Positions 47,652 to 60,142 of a DNA stretch of 64,000 nt are shown here, piece by piece. Source of the DNA: Erythrophleum ivorense (lineage: Eukaryota; Streptophyta; Magnoliopsida; Fabales; Fabaceae); assembly GCA_026724425.1 (NCBI GenBank), contig JAIUCV010000103.1, positions 2,914,001-2,978,000 on the forward strand, in the 5' to 3' direction. The notes under the pieces were generated by a model. It was not told where the DNA came from. It was given only the letters and a program-made list of their open reading frames with translations, and did not search any database. How positions within the stretch are numbered: position 1 is the stretch's first letter; every line of letters starts with the position of its first letter. A program made the position numbers and the translations under genes.

Positions 47652-48440
47652 TTATGTTTCTTTCTATTAATACTTCTCCTGTTGTTCGTTGGCTAAATTT
47701 TTTAGGAAATTATACATTTTTTAGTTTTATTTAAATTATATGATTTTTTTATTTTTAGAATATATACTTTAATTTATTGTTAATTTTTTGATTAAAATTT
47801 TTTTATAAAAAATATAAGAAGGTATTTTAATTAAAAAATATATATTCAGATTACTAGAAAATATTTTAGTAAAAAATTTAAAAGTAAACTAAAATATAAT
47901 ATAACTTTTTGTTTTAAGAGAAATTTGTGTATATTTTAAAAATAAAGAAAAGATGCTTACAATTTTAACAAAATTTTAAAAAGATTTATATAATTTGTTC
48001 TATTTTTTTAAAAAAATTATTTTAGAGTGTCCCCATCCAATATTATTGTTCTCTAACAGCACTTATAATTATTTTCTGACTGGTGCTTAATAGGCATTAA
48101 CTTTTTCGCAAGACCTTTCACTCATATTTTATAATAAAATAACATTTACAAATATTATTAGTTATTTATAAAAATATTTACATTTTTTAAAAATAAATAT
48201 ATAATCTAATATTCACATTTAAATTTTTATTTAACAGAAAAATCATTTTAATATTTAAGAAATTTATTATTTTTAAATTTAAAATAAAATAATCACTCTT
48301 TAAAAATAAAATAACTATATTTATAAATATAATCATTATATATTACAAAATATGATATAAAATAATCCACCAACAAATATGAAAAACTCTTGTTGAGCAT
48401 GGGCAAAGAGACACTGGAAGGCAGATCCAGCAGTACCTTA

Positions 48441-49084
48441 AGTCTCGTTTGGTATGTATAAAAGTTTTTTCATGGAATGAAAAGAAAAAAATAGATTGGG
48501 AATGAAAAAAAATTTTGTATATTAAAAATATGTTTGGTATGATAAGGAAGGAATAGGAATATTATTATTTGTTTAGATAAAAATGATAATAAAAAATTGT
48601 GAAATGACAAAAATGTCCAAAGGTAATAATAATGATAATAAAATTCTGAACAGAATTTTTGCCTCCCTTAAGTACCAATCACGGCTATTTCCTCCATTCC
48701 CATAAAACCAACACCTCCATTTAGCATTTTTTTTTTGTCTTAAGATCTATTGGTTTCAAGATTTATAGTAATTCTAGCGAGTGAACAGACTTGAACGATA
48801 GATGGAGATGACAATTTTTCTAACAACAGATTTGCAGCAATTTCGACCAGTAGAAAAGGGGAGGATGAACGGTGACACCAAGGAACAATTTTGGTGAATG
48901 AATGACAAATAGAGATAATTTTTTTGACGAGATTCTAGCACAGTAATGAACGATGAGTGAACAATAGATTGTGATGGCATTTTTTTCGGCGGAGTTTTGG
49001 CATAGTAATGAACGACAAAGTTATGGCACAATAAAGAAGACGCACATGGTGATAAAGGGTAAGATAGTCATTTGATGTTGCTCT
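48441..49084. other. Sequence between units 3 and 4
   Basis: Not part of the repeat unit. It begins TCTCGTTTGGTATG, which looks like a MITE end, but I found no matching right end. The words AATGAACGA, ACAATAGA and GGCATAGTAATG repeat loosely at 48900-49020. No gene. Confidence 0.4.
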
Positions 49085-51512
49085 CCCATGTGCTGTCATA
49101 TATATATATATATATATATATTGATAGTTAAATTATACATAATTTCTTAAATTTTAAATCATATACTAATAACTCTCTTAAAATTTTAAATTTGACAATA
49201 TACATTCCTAAACTTTTAAATCTATACAAATAACTCTTCTATTAGTTAATCTATTAATGAATCTTTTAAACTTTATTTTTTATACAAATAATCTCATTAA
49301 ATTTTGAGTTATATATAGATAACCCCTCTAAACTTTAAATTATGTATAGATATTTTTTTTGTCACTTTCTATTAGTAAAATAATAAACTAGCTAATAGAA
49401 AAAGAATTATTTGCACAAGTTTAAAAGACTAGGAGTTTGTTGTTAAATTTTGAATGTTAATGGATTATTTGCTTATAACTCAAAATTTAAGAGAATTATG
49501 TGCTATTTAACCTATTTAAAAAAAGCTATTGGAACTACTTTCTCCTTATTATATACCTCCCTAGTTACAAATGACATTCTAAATTTGTGTTGCTATGTCT
49601 TAAACCAGAAATTTTTAAAAAATTTTGAGTTTGAGTTCTCTATAATTTTTTATTGTGAAATTTTTATACAATTCAAAGAGAGAAAAAAGAAAAGAAAACG
49701 TAGGAAAAGGGAGAAAAAAATAAACCTAATACCCATTTTTACCTTTAATGTTACTCTCCTTATGAGTTATATAAAAATTTTACACTAAAAAATTATAGAG
49801 GATGCCTGCACAAAAATTTCAATTAGAATGGTCTGCTTTGTATGGTAGATTGATAGACCAAGAAAATGAGATTCAGCAATATTGACGATGTTCCAAAAAG
49901 CCGCCTAATTGATACTTTAATGTGGGTGCGATAATGATATATTTAATATCGTATTATATGGTACTCATACTTTCCCCTTTTTCACGAATGATATGTTTAA
50001 AGTGAAATTCAAGAATAAGACACGAAAATGTTAAGTTTAATTCGTATTAATATTATATTTTTTTTTATTTAACCAGGTCTTTTAACATTAACTTGCCATT
50101 GAGTGGATTGGACCCAAAAAAATGATATTTAATAAATTACATGTTCACTAACTTGTTCGGTGCATATTGAAAAAAATTAAACTGTGGACCACACTCATGT
50201 ACCTGCACACAAACGAGAAAAAAAAAATTACGTCCAAAGTTCACATTATATAAAATTTATAATAAAGAGTTTTAAAAATTAAAATTATTTTAAAGATTAT
50301 TATTCTCATCCGGTTCTAAAAGATTTATTATCCATTTTAAAAAATTTATTATTAAGTATAAGAAATATGAAATTTACAATAAAGAATTTTAAAGATTAAA
50401 ATTATTTTAAAAAATTATTATTATCATTAAATTTTAAAAGATTTATTACAAATTTTGAGAGATTTACTACAGGATTAGGAGATCTCCTATATCCAATAAT
50501 AAATTTTTTAAAACTTGATGATAATAATAATTTTTAATAATAATTTTAATTTTTAAAATTTTTTATTATAAATTTTATATAATATAAATCTTTAGATGTA
50601 ATTTTCAACCCAAAAAAAAAGCCTCACACAAAGTCAATTAAAGCATAAGGTTGTTCTAGGTGGCTTTCATGTATCAAATCACAGTTTGGTAGTCTCTTCC
50701 ATTTGTAAAGAAGGAGGAAGGTGGGAGAACAAAAGTCATACTTTTCTTCCGTTTCTTTTGTTCCGCTTCTTCCTTTAAATACTTCTCCTGGTCGTTTGTT
50801 GGTTACATTTTTGAGGAAATTATACAAATTTTATTTTGAGTTTTATTAAAATTATATAAATTTTTTATTTTAAAAATATATACTTTAGTTTAATATTAAT
50901 TTTTTTCCTAAAATATTCTTCATAAAAAAATTACATAAGAGAGTATTTTAATTAAAAAATATATTTAGATTAACATACAGCAATGTAATAAAAAATTTAA
51001 AATTAAACTAAATTATAATATAAATTTTTATTTTAAAAAATCTTTAGATATTTTTATAAAAATGTCTATGTAATTTTTAAAAAAATTATATAATTCGATC
51101 TAATTTTTTAAAATTATTTTAGAGTGTCCTCATCCACTATTATTGTTCTTAAACAGCAGTTATAATTATTTTCTGACTGGTGCTCAATAGGCATTAACTT
51201 CCTAGCAGGAACTTTTATTTTTTAGACACTCATGTTTTATAAGAAAATAATATTTATAAATATCATTAATTATTTGTAAAAAATACTTAAATTTTTTAAA
51301 AATAAATATATAATCTAATTTTACATTTAAATTTTTATTTAATAGAATAATCATTTTAATATTTAAAAAATTATTATTTTTAAATTTATCATAAAACAAT
51401 CAGTCTTATTATAAAAAATGTGATATAAAAGAATCCACAAAAAAATATAAAAAACCCTCGTTGAGCATGGGCAAAGGGACACTAAAAGACAGAAACAGCG
51501 GTGCCTGAAAAA
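49085..51512. repeat. Large direct repeat, unit 4 (truncated at its head)
   Basis: It starts at the point equivalent to about 45947 in unit 3 (ATGTGCTGTC then a TA run). It then carries GCCGCCTAATTGATACTTTA (49902), CATGTACCTGCACACAAACG (50198), TCAAATCACAGTTTGGTAGT (50676) and the full tail (TCTGACTGGTGCTCAATAGG at 51173, GTTGAGCATGGGCAAAGGGA at 51460). It lacks the conserved island and the 130-bp segment. Extra AT-rich sequence at about 50225-50610 is not in the sister units. Confidence 0.8.
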
Positions 51513-52122
51513 TTAAAAGTAAGTCCCCATAAAGGACAACTGCCTTTATAAGTATCCATAGAATATCCAAGATTCACTTTATTTTTTCAGTTAAAATAAT
51601 ATTTTTTAATTATTATATTTTAAATATACATACTTTAAATATTTATTTTTTATTAAAAATATTTTATTTTCAAACTTAAAAAAATTAATTCAGTTTTAAT
51701 TTTTTTTATTTTTTAATATTAAACTTATATATAATTTTTTTATATTTTTATTATTAAAATTTTTAATCAAAATATAATAAGTATATGATTTAATATACTT
51801 TTCATATTTTAATTAAAAATTTAATAATAAAAATTATATTTAATTTTTTTTTATTTTTTAATTCTTAAAAAATGTTTGTTTGTTGTAATCTAACTTTTAA
51901 GCCCTAAGAGATTAGTAAATACCCAATCAAAATAGCTCAGAGAATTAATTATATATTTTTAAAATTTAAAGATTAAATAATTAAAATATGTCTCACCCAC
52001 TGCCACACCAAACCTTGGTCGTGGACGGACGCTTCGAGGGCGACTCTGTTCCCTTTGAAAAAGGAAGAACCTCCACGAGCCTCAGCCACGCTCCCTCCCT
52101 TCCGTGATTCAGATCTTAAAAA

Positions 52123-55100
52123 ATGCAGAGCTCAGCCTTCACCCTCTCTCCTTCCCTTCCTCTTCTCAAGTCTCGCACTCGCACGCCTTCCCGCTTCGAT
52201 CCCATACGCCTCTCTGCTTCTTCCTCTTCCAAACCCAATGTCGCCTGCTCTTCTCCTTCTTTCACGCGCCGATCTTGGTCCCTTGCTTCTTCTTCCTCCT
52301 CTTTTCCCTTCAGGCCCTGGACATCCTTCCCCACCCTCGCTTCCTCCGATCCCGATGCCTCTCCTTTTGAGGCCAGGGCTACTTCCGTGCCTGAGAGCGC
52401 CGGTGAGAGCAGCGACGAGGCATCCAGCAGTTTGTTCAAAACGCTGGAGCTTGGAGCCTTGTTTGGTCTCTGGTACCTCTTCAATATCTACTTCAACATC
52501 TACAACAAGCAGGTAATTAATATTACATCTATCTCCAGTGCTCTTTTTTTTTTTTTACGTGTTATCAATTTGAGATCTGTGTGGAAGTGATATGGTTAAA
52601 CCCGGGTAAATTTTTCTGCCTTTGATTGGTGTCTACTCGTCACCTTTTGCATGAAATGGTGGAACTTTATGCCATTGTAAGGCATAGTCAATGTAAACAG
52701 TGGTTACAAAGTCTCACATCTGAACGTGGCTGAAAAATCTCCTATTAAAGTTGCCTAGTATTATCTATTATTATTTCGACGGAACGGAAGTAATAAACTG
52801 GGAAGCGGTGTTCAACTGAAGGCGGATGAAATGCGGTATATTGTTTGTAGAGGCTTTTAGTGGATATTCACAAGCTGCAAATTGCAATTATTAGTGGCTG
52901 AACCAGCACAAGAGTAAATTCTGCTTGTTTAAAGATATATCTGTTAATGAATAATTTAAATTTGTTTATAACCTTGTACTACTCTTCACCTTGTTGACAG
53001 GTCTTGAAAGTGCTCCATTTCCCAGTCACCATCACTGTAGTTCAATTTGCTGTTGGGACTGTCCTTGTATTATTTATGTGGGGTTTGAATTTATATAGAA
53101 GACCTAAAATCAGTGGTGCCCAGGTATTTGGACCTGTGCGTAGTTATCTATTCTGTTTCTGATATTTGCACAATTTCTTAATTGTATTATTGACGGTAAC
53201 TGATTTCTTGGCAGCTTGCCGCAATATTGCCACTGGCTATCGTACATACCTTAGGGAACCTTTTCACAAATATGAGTCTTGGAAAGGTGGCTGTGTCTTT
53301 CACTCACACAATCAAAGCAATGGAGCCCTTCTTTTCAGTGGTCCTTTCTGCTATTTTTCTTGGAGAGGTGAGAATACTGTATATATTCTGCACCCTGGTA
53401 TTGTTTAATAGAATAATCTAAGCCTAATTTCTTAAGATAACTAATAGTTGTAGGGCAGTAGCAGCTTTTCAACTTGACATTGTTGGTAATATATTTAATG
53501 ACAAGTATCATACTGGTATATTTTTCACCAACCTGTCTATGGTTACTAATGTGTGATTGACACTTCCTTTTAATTAATTTCATTGTTTTAACATTCAATC
53601 TATTGTGAATCAAGTTTTTCTTGTCTTAATGTCTGTTTCTTACAGTTGCCTACTCTATGGGTAGTTGCTTCTCTAATGCCCATTGTTGGTGGAGTGGCAC
53701 TGGCGTCAGCTACTGAGGTCTCCTTCAATTGGTAAGACCTCCTTCAGCATGTCCTAATCCTTTTAGGGAAAGAGGAGAGTAGACATAGCAAGATTTGAAA
53801 AGAAAAGATTTGGTCATTTAAATTCTAATATGTGCCTCTTTTTGGTGGAATTTGTTAAGGGCTGGATTTTGGAGTGCAATGGCTTCCAATTTGACAAATC
53901 AGTCTCGCAATGTTCTTAGCAAAAAAGTCCTGGTTAAGAAAGAGGTAATTTGATCCGTCACTTCTAAGAGTTTTGGATCTATTTCATCACTCATAATATT
54001 ATTTTTGCATTACAGTAGCACTATGACACTCTTATTAAACTTTTTCCCCTAAACAAACAGAAAATGACAAGCATTTTGTTCTTCTCAGGAATCTATGGAC
54101 AATATAAACCTCTTCTCAATAATAACGGTTATGTCCTTCTTCTTGTTAGCACCAGTGGCTGTATTCATGGAGGGTGTCAAATTTACCCCAGCATATCTGC
54201 AATCTGCTGTGAGTATCTTAGTGGTTAAATCAATGTGGAATTGCTGTTATCATAGTCACAAGTTACAACCAAAAGACATCTTTTGGTGTCCAAAGTGTTA
54301 ATCTGTAATCACATCATCTTTCATGACAGGGGTTGAATATGAGACAAGTATACACCAGATCACTTATTGCTGCACTGTGTTTCCATGCATATCAGCAAGT
54401 GAGTTTTCCTCTAATATGCATAACTGTCCCCTTTCATCCGGAAACCATTAGATTTAAACGTTAGTAACTTTTACTTATGAAAAACAAGATTTTTTTTTTT
54501 CTAAAAATATTGGAAGAATCCCTTGGGCATCCTCTCGTGGTGCACTAAAACCTCTATTGAGATGGTTAAGATTTATTTAAGAGACAGTATGAGTACCATG
54601 CTGTCAAATATTGTTTCTGCTTGTATCTATGTCATTTAAAGGGAAAATGGAACGGAATTTAAAGGGGAATTGAACATTTCCTGAACTGAATCTTAAATCT
54701 CACGGGGGTGATTTTTTTCCTTGTATATGTTGGCAATTTTGTGGTTGATGTTTCATACTACGGCACTCCTTGAGATATTTGAAAGGACGAGAAGAGAAGA
54801 TGGTGATGGTCAGTGGAGAGAAGGGGAAGCTTTTCCATACTGTAATATAAGGAAAAAGAATGCAAAGCTAGAAAGAGGGACTTTGTACTCGTTAATACTA
54901 ACAACAGCCTTAAATAAGGCCTTCCTTTATCTGAACTCTCACGTCATCCAGGGTTCTCATCCATTATAGTTTCTGTGTTCTTTGATGATAATAGGGCTGA
55001 TTCTCTGAATGGGGCTATGCAGGTTTCTTATATGATATTACAGAGGGTATCACCTGTTACTCATTCTGTGGGTAATTGTGTGAAGCGGGTTGTGGTCATT

Positions 55101-55348
55101 GTGAGCTCTGTCATCTTCTTCCAAACACCTGTCTCACCCATTAACGCTTTTGGTAAAGTTGCTTCTTTCTGGTTCCAACTGGCAACATTTAAAGCTCTTT
55201 GTTTTGAGGTTTGCTTAAACATTGACTTACACTCCTTTTGCTGAAATTTTACACTCCTATTGTTCTTACAGGGACTGGCATAGCTCTTGCCGGCGTTTTC
55301 CTCTATTCAAGGGTGAAGCGAATTAAGCCAAAGCCCAAGACAGCGTAA
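52123..55348 (+). CDS. PPT1: Phosphoenolpyruvate/phosphate translocator, plastid inner envelope
   Basis: Exchanges cytosolic phosphoenolpyruvate for plastid phosphate, feeding the shikimate pathway and fatty-acid synthesis. Exons: 52123-52512, 53001-53123, 53215-53367, 53646-53731, 53860-53944, 54089-54208, 54330-54398, 55023-55152 and 55272-55348. All phases agree, giving 410 residues. The first 100 or so residues are Ser/Pro/Arg-rich, a plastid transit peptide, starting MQSSAFTLSPSLPLLKSRTR as in Arabidopsis CUE1/PPT1. The mature carrier has family blocks WYLFNIYFNIYNKQVL, HTLGNLFTNMSLGKVAVSFT, HTIKAMEPFFSV, NLTNQSRNVLSKKV, VSPVTHSVGNCVKRVVVIVS and GTGIALAGVFLYSRVK. About eight membrane spans are expected of this family. 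The KAMEPFF and NCVKRV motifs mark the triose-phosphate/PEP translocator superfamily. PPT1 versus PPT2 was chosen on N-terminal likeness. Confidence 0.95.
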
Positions 55349-57310
55349 TTTTCTCTAGTAAAATTTTGCTAGTCGCGTATGAATTGTTTTGTAGGTCAGG
55401 CTGGGAAATTGAGGGTCTTCGTTCTTTTCCTCTCCTTTTTTTATTTAGCTTCTTGGGGAATTCATTGTTTATGGCCGAGTAGCACCAAATGGTTCTGCTC
55501 CAAGAAAACTTCATCTTTTTGTATTTGCTTTTAAAGAACCACCGGTTTTCTTTTTCTTTTTCTTTTTTCAAATGTATAATGTCATTTGTCTACGCCTATG
55601 TATGTTGGACTCTAGTAAGTGAGCTTAGGTCATACATTGGGTGATGGACTCGTCTGTTGGATATTTTTTAGTTTATTTTTCTTTTTAACGAAGATGATGC
55701 ATCAGATATCAAGTGGTCTAATTTATTTATTTTTATTATTTATAGTGGATCGAGTGTAATTTGCACAAAGCTAATACACCAACATTTTAAGATCCCATGA
55801 TGATGTGTTGGTAATAAAATAACGACCCTCAGCATGAATTAATGAGAAACACAATTAAGTCATTGTTTTTAACTTGATTAATTCCAAATATACAGTGTTA
55901 ATATCATGATAAGAGACAAAGATTATTTTGAACATCAATTTTATTATATCTGGAAACTATTCTCTTAGTTTTACCTTGTGTAAAAGTGAAAGCTAGTTAA
56001 AAGAAAAAATTAAAAAGATGGGTCTGTGTGGTTTCTGAAATAAGAGCGGGGTTAAATACAAATGAACAAATCTCAAAAGAGTTCAATATAATTTACAATC
56101 TTTATCGTTTCATTGGTAATAAGGTCATCTTAACCTACAGTCCATAACATATTTGTGAGCATTTGTACCATTAGATCCGAATAACAATTCCAATTTATTA
56201 TAGTGTATTAATAACACCACTCTAATCTTTTTTGTTTTTTTGTGGAACTCAACACTACTCTAATCTTGATATTGTATAATTAGATTTGAAAAGGGGCTTA
56301 GAAAATTATAAATTCTAGTTTCATTTCATTCATATAATCTATGAATTTCTACATTAGTCCTTTCTATCTGGTCTCGTTCATTCCATACCGTTGTATGCAT
56401 TAGATGAGCTATTCATTTGAGTTTTCTTTTTTGGGGCTACATAATAATCAATGTATTCTCAAATTTTGTCTAAGTTATTCTTCTTTCAAGCATTCTTAAG
56501 CGTCCTACATTAATATGGTGTATTTAAAATATTAATCCCAATTTTTTTAAAATCAAACCCAAGTTATTAAAGAAAGATACAATTGTCTCTTATTGAGAAA
56601 ATATGAGATAATTAAAAAAGAATTTTATTTTTTTTAGTTCATTTTAGGTGACTTTATTCTTGATCCAACGCTTGATGTTAGCGCCCCCCCCCCCCCCCCC
56701 CAAAAAAAAAAAGAAGAAGAAACATTTACCATTGTCCTCATTGCAGCTTTTAATGAAACGAAATGAAGGCTGTTACCTCTAATCAGTTTATTTCACTCGG
56801 CTTTTCAGTTATTTTGGATATCACTGCTCTGAGTGGGGGAAAAGGTTTTGTTGTGAATGTCTGCTTGCAGTCCCTTCAAGCTTAATCAATTTTATTCCTA
56901 CTTACAAAGCTGAATTCCATCGTTACCTGCATACTCTACCCATCTAAAATACCTCTATGAAATCGTGCAGAATGGATATAATTTACTCATAGACGAAGGT
57001 CTGACCATAATAATGGCGAAAACATAACGGCAATGATATTACACTCGAACTTTATTAATCTTAATGACACTTACTAACGTAGCCATCAAATTAAAATGTA
57101 AATAATAATAATATGATGCTAGATTAGTGCTCTATTTTGTGCACAACTGTTTCAAAATGTGAAGCAATTTAGGCCATTGGATGCTTCAAAATCAATTAAT
57201 TGCCATGCAATTAATGCATTCTCATCCTCTCCTATTAAGGAACAGAAAGGAGATGGCTTCAAACGCTGAAGCTGGTTCTTACCCTCAATATTTCTGTTAC
57301 TCTTTTTGCC
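55349..57310. other. Intergenic region between the PEP translocator and the MYB gene
   Basis: The first 300 bp or so are T-rich and likely include the translocator's 3' untranslated region. The rest is AT-rich without supported frames. A run of 18 C followed by 11 A lies at 56684-56712. The MYB promoter should lie in the last few hundred bases; I could not settle on a TATA box. Confidence 0.5.
56684..56712. repeat. Poly(C)18-poly(A)11 tract
   Basis: A homopolymer C run directly joined to an A run, in otherwise AT-rich DNA. Confidence 0.85.
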
Positions 57311-59222
57311 ATGGATCTTCACACAAATGTCAGAGAAAACTCTTGTACCTCACAGCCAATGCCTCTTCAAGAAAACTTCCAGAAGCCTGACATGAAATTA
57401 GACGAGCTTCTTTTTTGGCTTCCTAAATCATCACAGGGTTTCTTCCAAGATTTTAATTACCATATTGATCATCATCAGTTTCACTTAAATGGGTCTTCTT
57501 CATCCAATCCAGTTTTTGGGGTCCAAACTATGAGTTTTGATTCTTTTGATAACTCTGATGTCTATGAGTGCAAGCCTTTTGTTGAGAATAATAATGGTAG
57601 TAATAGTGGGCATGCTCAGGTTATGGATAATTCCCAATATGGAGCTAATTATAGCTTGAACCTCCCTCAGAGAAATCAACTGAATATGAACCAAACCTAT
57701 GTGCCCTACAATTCTCAAGAAACGAAGCCTGTGGATTTTGTTGTACCAGATGAAGCCTCGTGCATATCCCCTTCTTCAGTGAATTATTGCTCCAATAAAA
57801 AAAATAATAGGGAATCATCTCTAACCACTAGAAGGACGAGTTACAGACTTCGCAAGATGTCCAACGTTGTAAAGGGTCAATGGACGATAGAAGAAGATAG
57901 GTACACTTACAAAATTTTCAATAGTTATATCCTCCGTTGAACCCACCAAGCTAGCTGTTCTTTCTTAATTTTTATCACATTACATATTCTTTGTCCAAAT
58001 TTTGAAAATTTTGCGTATTGGGACCATAATAGGTTGTTGATTGAACTGGTGGAACAATATGGAGTGAGGAAGTGGTCTCATATTGCTCAGATGTTGCACG
58101 GAAGAATAGGCAAACAGTGCAGAGAGAGATGGCATAATCATCTAAGACCTGACATAAAGGTTTCATTTTAATACATTTGTCATTAATTCTTATATATATT
58201 TTTTGGTTGACTTAATTCTGATATATTTTTCCCTACTTTGATCTATAAAAAGCTTAGACCCTACTTATAAAAGATAAAAATAAATAAATTAAATATAAAA
58301 AATTCAATACATAAGTATACAGAGTATGTAGATATTCACCGAAAAAAAAAAAGAGTATGTAGACAAACGTACTTTTCATTGAGACTTACTTATACAGTTT
58401 GAATTCTCTTTCGAACTGCACGCTGTGGCAGAGCAGAAAGAGCAATAAGTAATGTGTCTCACTCATATGAGAAACAAGCAGTGGGTCTTACATCTTTTTT
58501 TTTTTTTAACTGCACTACTTACAAGGATCCAAATTTTTACTTCCGATACGTTCATTCACAACTAACTTGGCGTATATATCTTTTGTACGCCGAATTTATT
58601 ATCTCATTTGCAGAAGGAGCTATGGACAGAACAAGAGGACAAAATACTGATAGAAGCGCATGGAGAGATAGGAAACAAATGGGCAGAGATAGCTAAGAGA
58701 TTGCCAGGAAGAACAGAAAACTCCATAAAGAACCATTGGAATGCAACAAAGAGAAGGCAATACTCAAAGAGAAAATGTCGTTCAAAGTACCCAAGATGCT
58801 CTCTTCTGCAGGAATATATCAAAAGCTTGAACTTAGACCAAAACCCACCAATAGACTATCGCAAAAGATCATCATCTTCTGCTGCTAATACTACCACAAA
58901 TAGTAGCACAATTATATGCAAATTAGAAGCATCTAAGCTAATATGTGCTTCCAATGAGGACCCAGTGGTGCCAAACTATGAGTTTAAGGAGGCCCAAGAT
59001 TCTTGTTTTGACGAGAGCTTGTTTCAAGAGGGTGGGCGCAGCAATATTAATTCTGTGCTAGCTGATGATATGGCTCCTGAGAAAGGTTTTGAAGGGAAAA
59101 TGGTACCAATGGTAGGGTTTGAAGTTGCGAAGGAGCTGGATTTGGTGGAGATGATGTCTCAGGTCAATCAAGTTATTGCTATGGAATGTAACTCTTTCAT
59201 TGACCTTCGGCCTGCATTATAA
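57311..59222 (+). CDS. R2R3-MYB transcription factor, MYB98/MYB115/MYB118 group
   Basis: A nuclear DNA-binding regulator. Arabidopsis relatives act in female gametophyte, endosperm and embryo (MYB98, MYB64/119, MYB115/118); transferring that role here is inference. Exons: 57311-57900, 58033-58159 and 58614-59222, in frame, 441 residues. Unlike most R2R3-MYBs the DNA-binding domain is central: a 185-residue Asn/Ser-rich N-terminus comes first. R2 (about 187-238) reads KGQWTIEEDRLLIELVEQYG, then WSHIAQMLHGRIGKQCRERW. R3 (about 239-289) reads ELWTEQEDKILIEAHGEIGN, then WAEIAKRLPGRTENSIKNHW, with three Trp in each repeat. NATKRRQ, the basic KRKCRSKYPR and the LLQEYIKSL block after R3 fit the group. 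The last intron is placed between R2 and R3. The ATG at 57311 is the first in frame. Confidence 0.93.
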
Positions 59223-60090
59223 CTTTACGTTTAATATTAGTTTGAAACTATGTTTGATTATTTTATGTCCCTTATTCTTGGAGCAAATTTAGAAGGAAGA
59301 TACAGAGAGGAATTATGGGTTCTGAGTTCTCATTTGAATATTCGATGAACTTGATATTTCGGGAGCAGAACAGAATTGCGACAACCCAGAAAAAGGAGGG
59401 GTACATTAATATATAGTAACAATACTATTATATATATATATATATATATATTTATTTATTTATTTATTTCAATACTTTAATTAAATAAAGCAAGTATTCT
59501 AATTTCCTTCCTTATTCCAATCATGAGTGCAAAAATACTGAATCAATTTTTTTTTAAATTTTGGTTAAAATTGTAAAATAACTTCAAAAAAATTTATTTT
59601 TATACAAATCTTTATAAAATTATATTTTATTCTAAAAAAATAAAATTTTTATATAAATTCCTATTATATAATATTTTTTAAAAAATTAAAGGAGCTAAGC
59701 TGGGATATATCAGTCAACATAGCTAATTATGTATTTAATCCATTTCTGAAATTCTTTTCACCTATTCTAATTTGGCTTGATATGGTTAGGATTGGCTAAG
59801 TTAAGCCGGGTAAATACATATTTCGAATTCCAACTAAAAAAAATATCAAATATAAAAAATACACTTAATAGAAAACCAAGTAATTAAAAATATCATATTT
59901 TATATACTATATATGTTTATTCCAATTACTGAACTTGATAGCAGATTTTATATTTGTGAATTTTCAAATAATTTAGATTTAGAATTCTATAAATCTTTAT
60001 GAAAAATAGAAGCTAAAGTCAGGCCTATTTTATATCTTGGATCCCCCTTTATGTACTCATCTATAGTAATATGTTGATATAAAAAATACA

Positions 60091-60142
<52 letters not shown>

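Larger units (their letters stand above)
43079..48440. repeat. Large direct repeat, unit 3 (most complete)
   Basis: Contains head (TTTATGTTGGCAGGAGAATT at 43081), middle (conserved island about 44765-45890 including a TRIM), later landmarks (GCCGCCTAACCGATACTTTA at 46750, TATCAAATCACACTGTGGTA at 47264) and tail (TCTGACTGGTGCTTAATAGG at 48076, then GTTGAGCATGGGCAAAGAGA at 48393). It is the only copy with both ends, so it defines the repeat. Three private insertions are listed separately. Confidence 0.85.

Noticed and set aside
52116..52484. Open minus frame of 122 codons opposite exon 1 of the PEP translocator
   Set aside because: It is a shadow of the Ser/Pro/Leu-rich transit peptide exon; it has no family resemblance.
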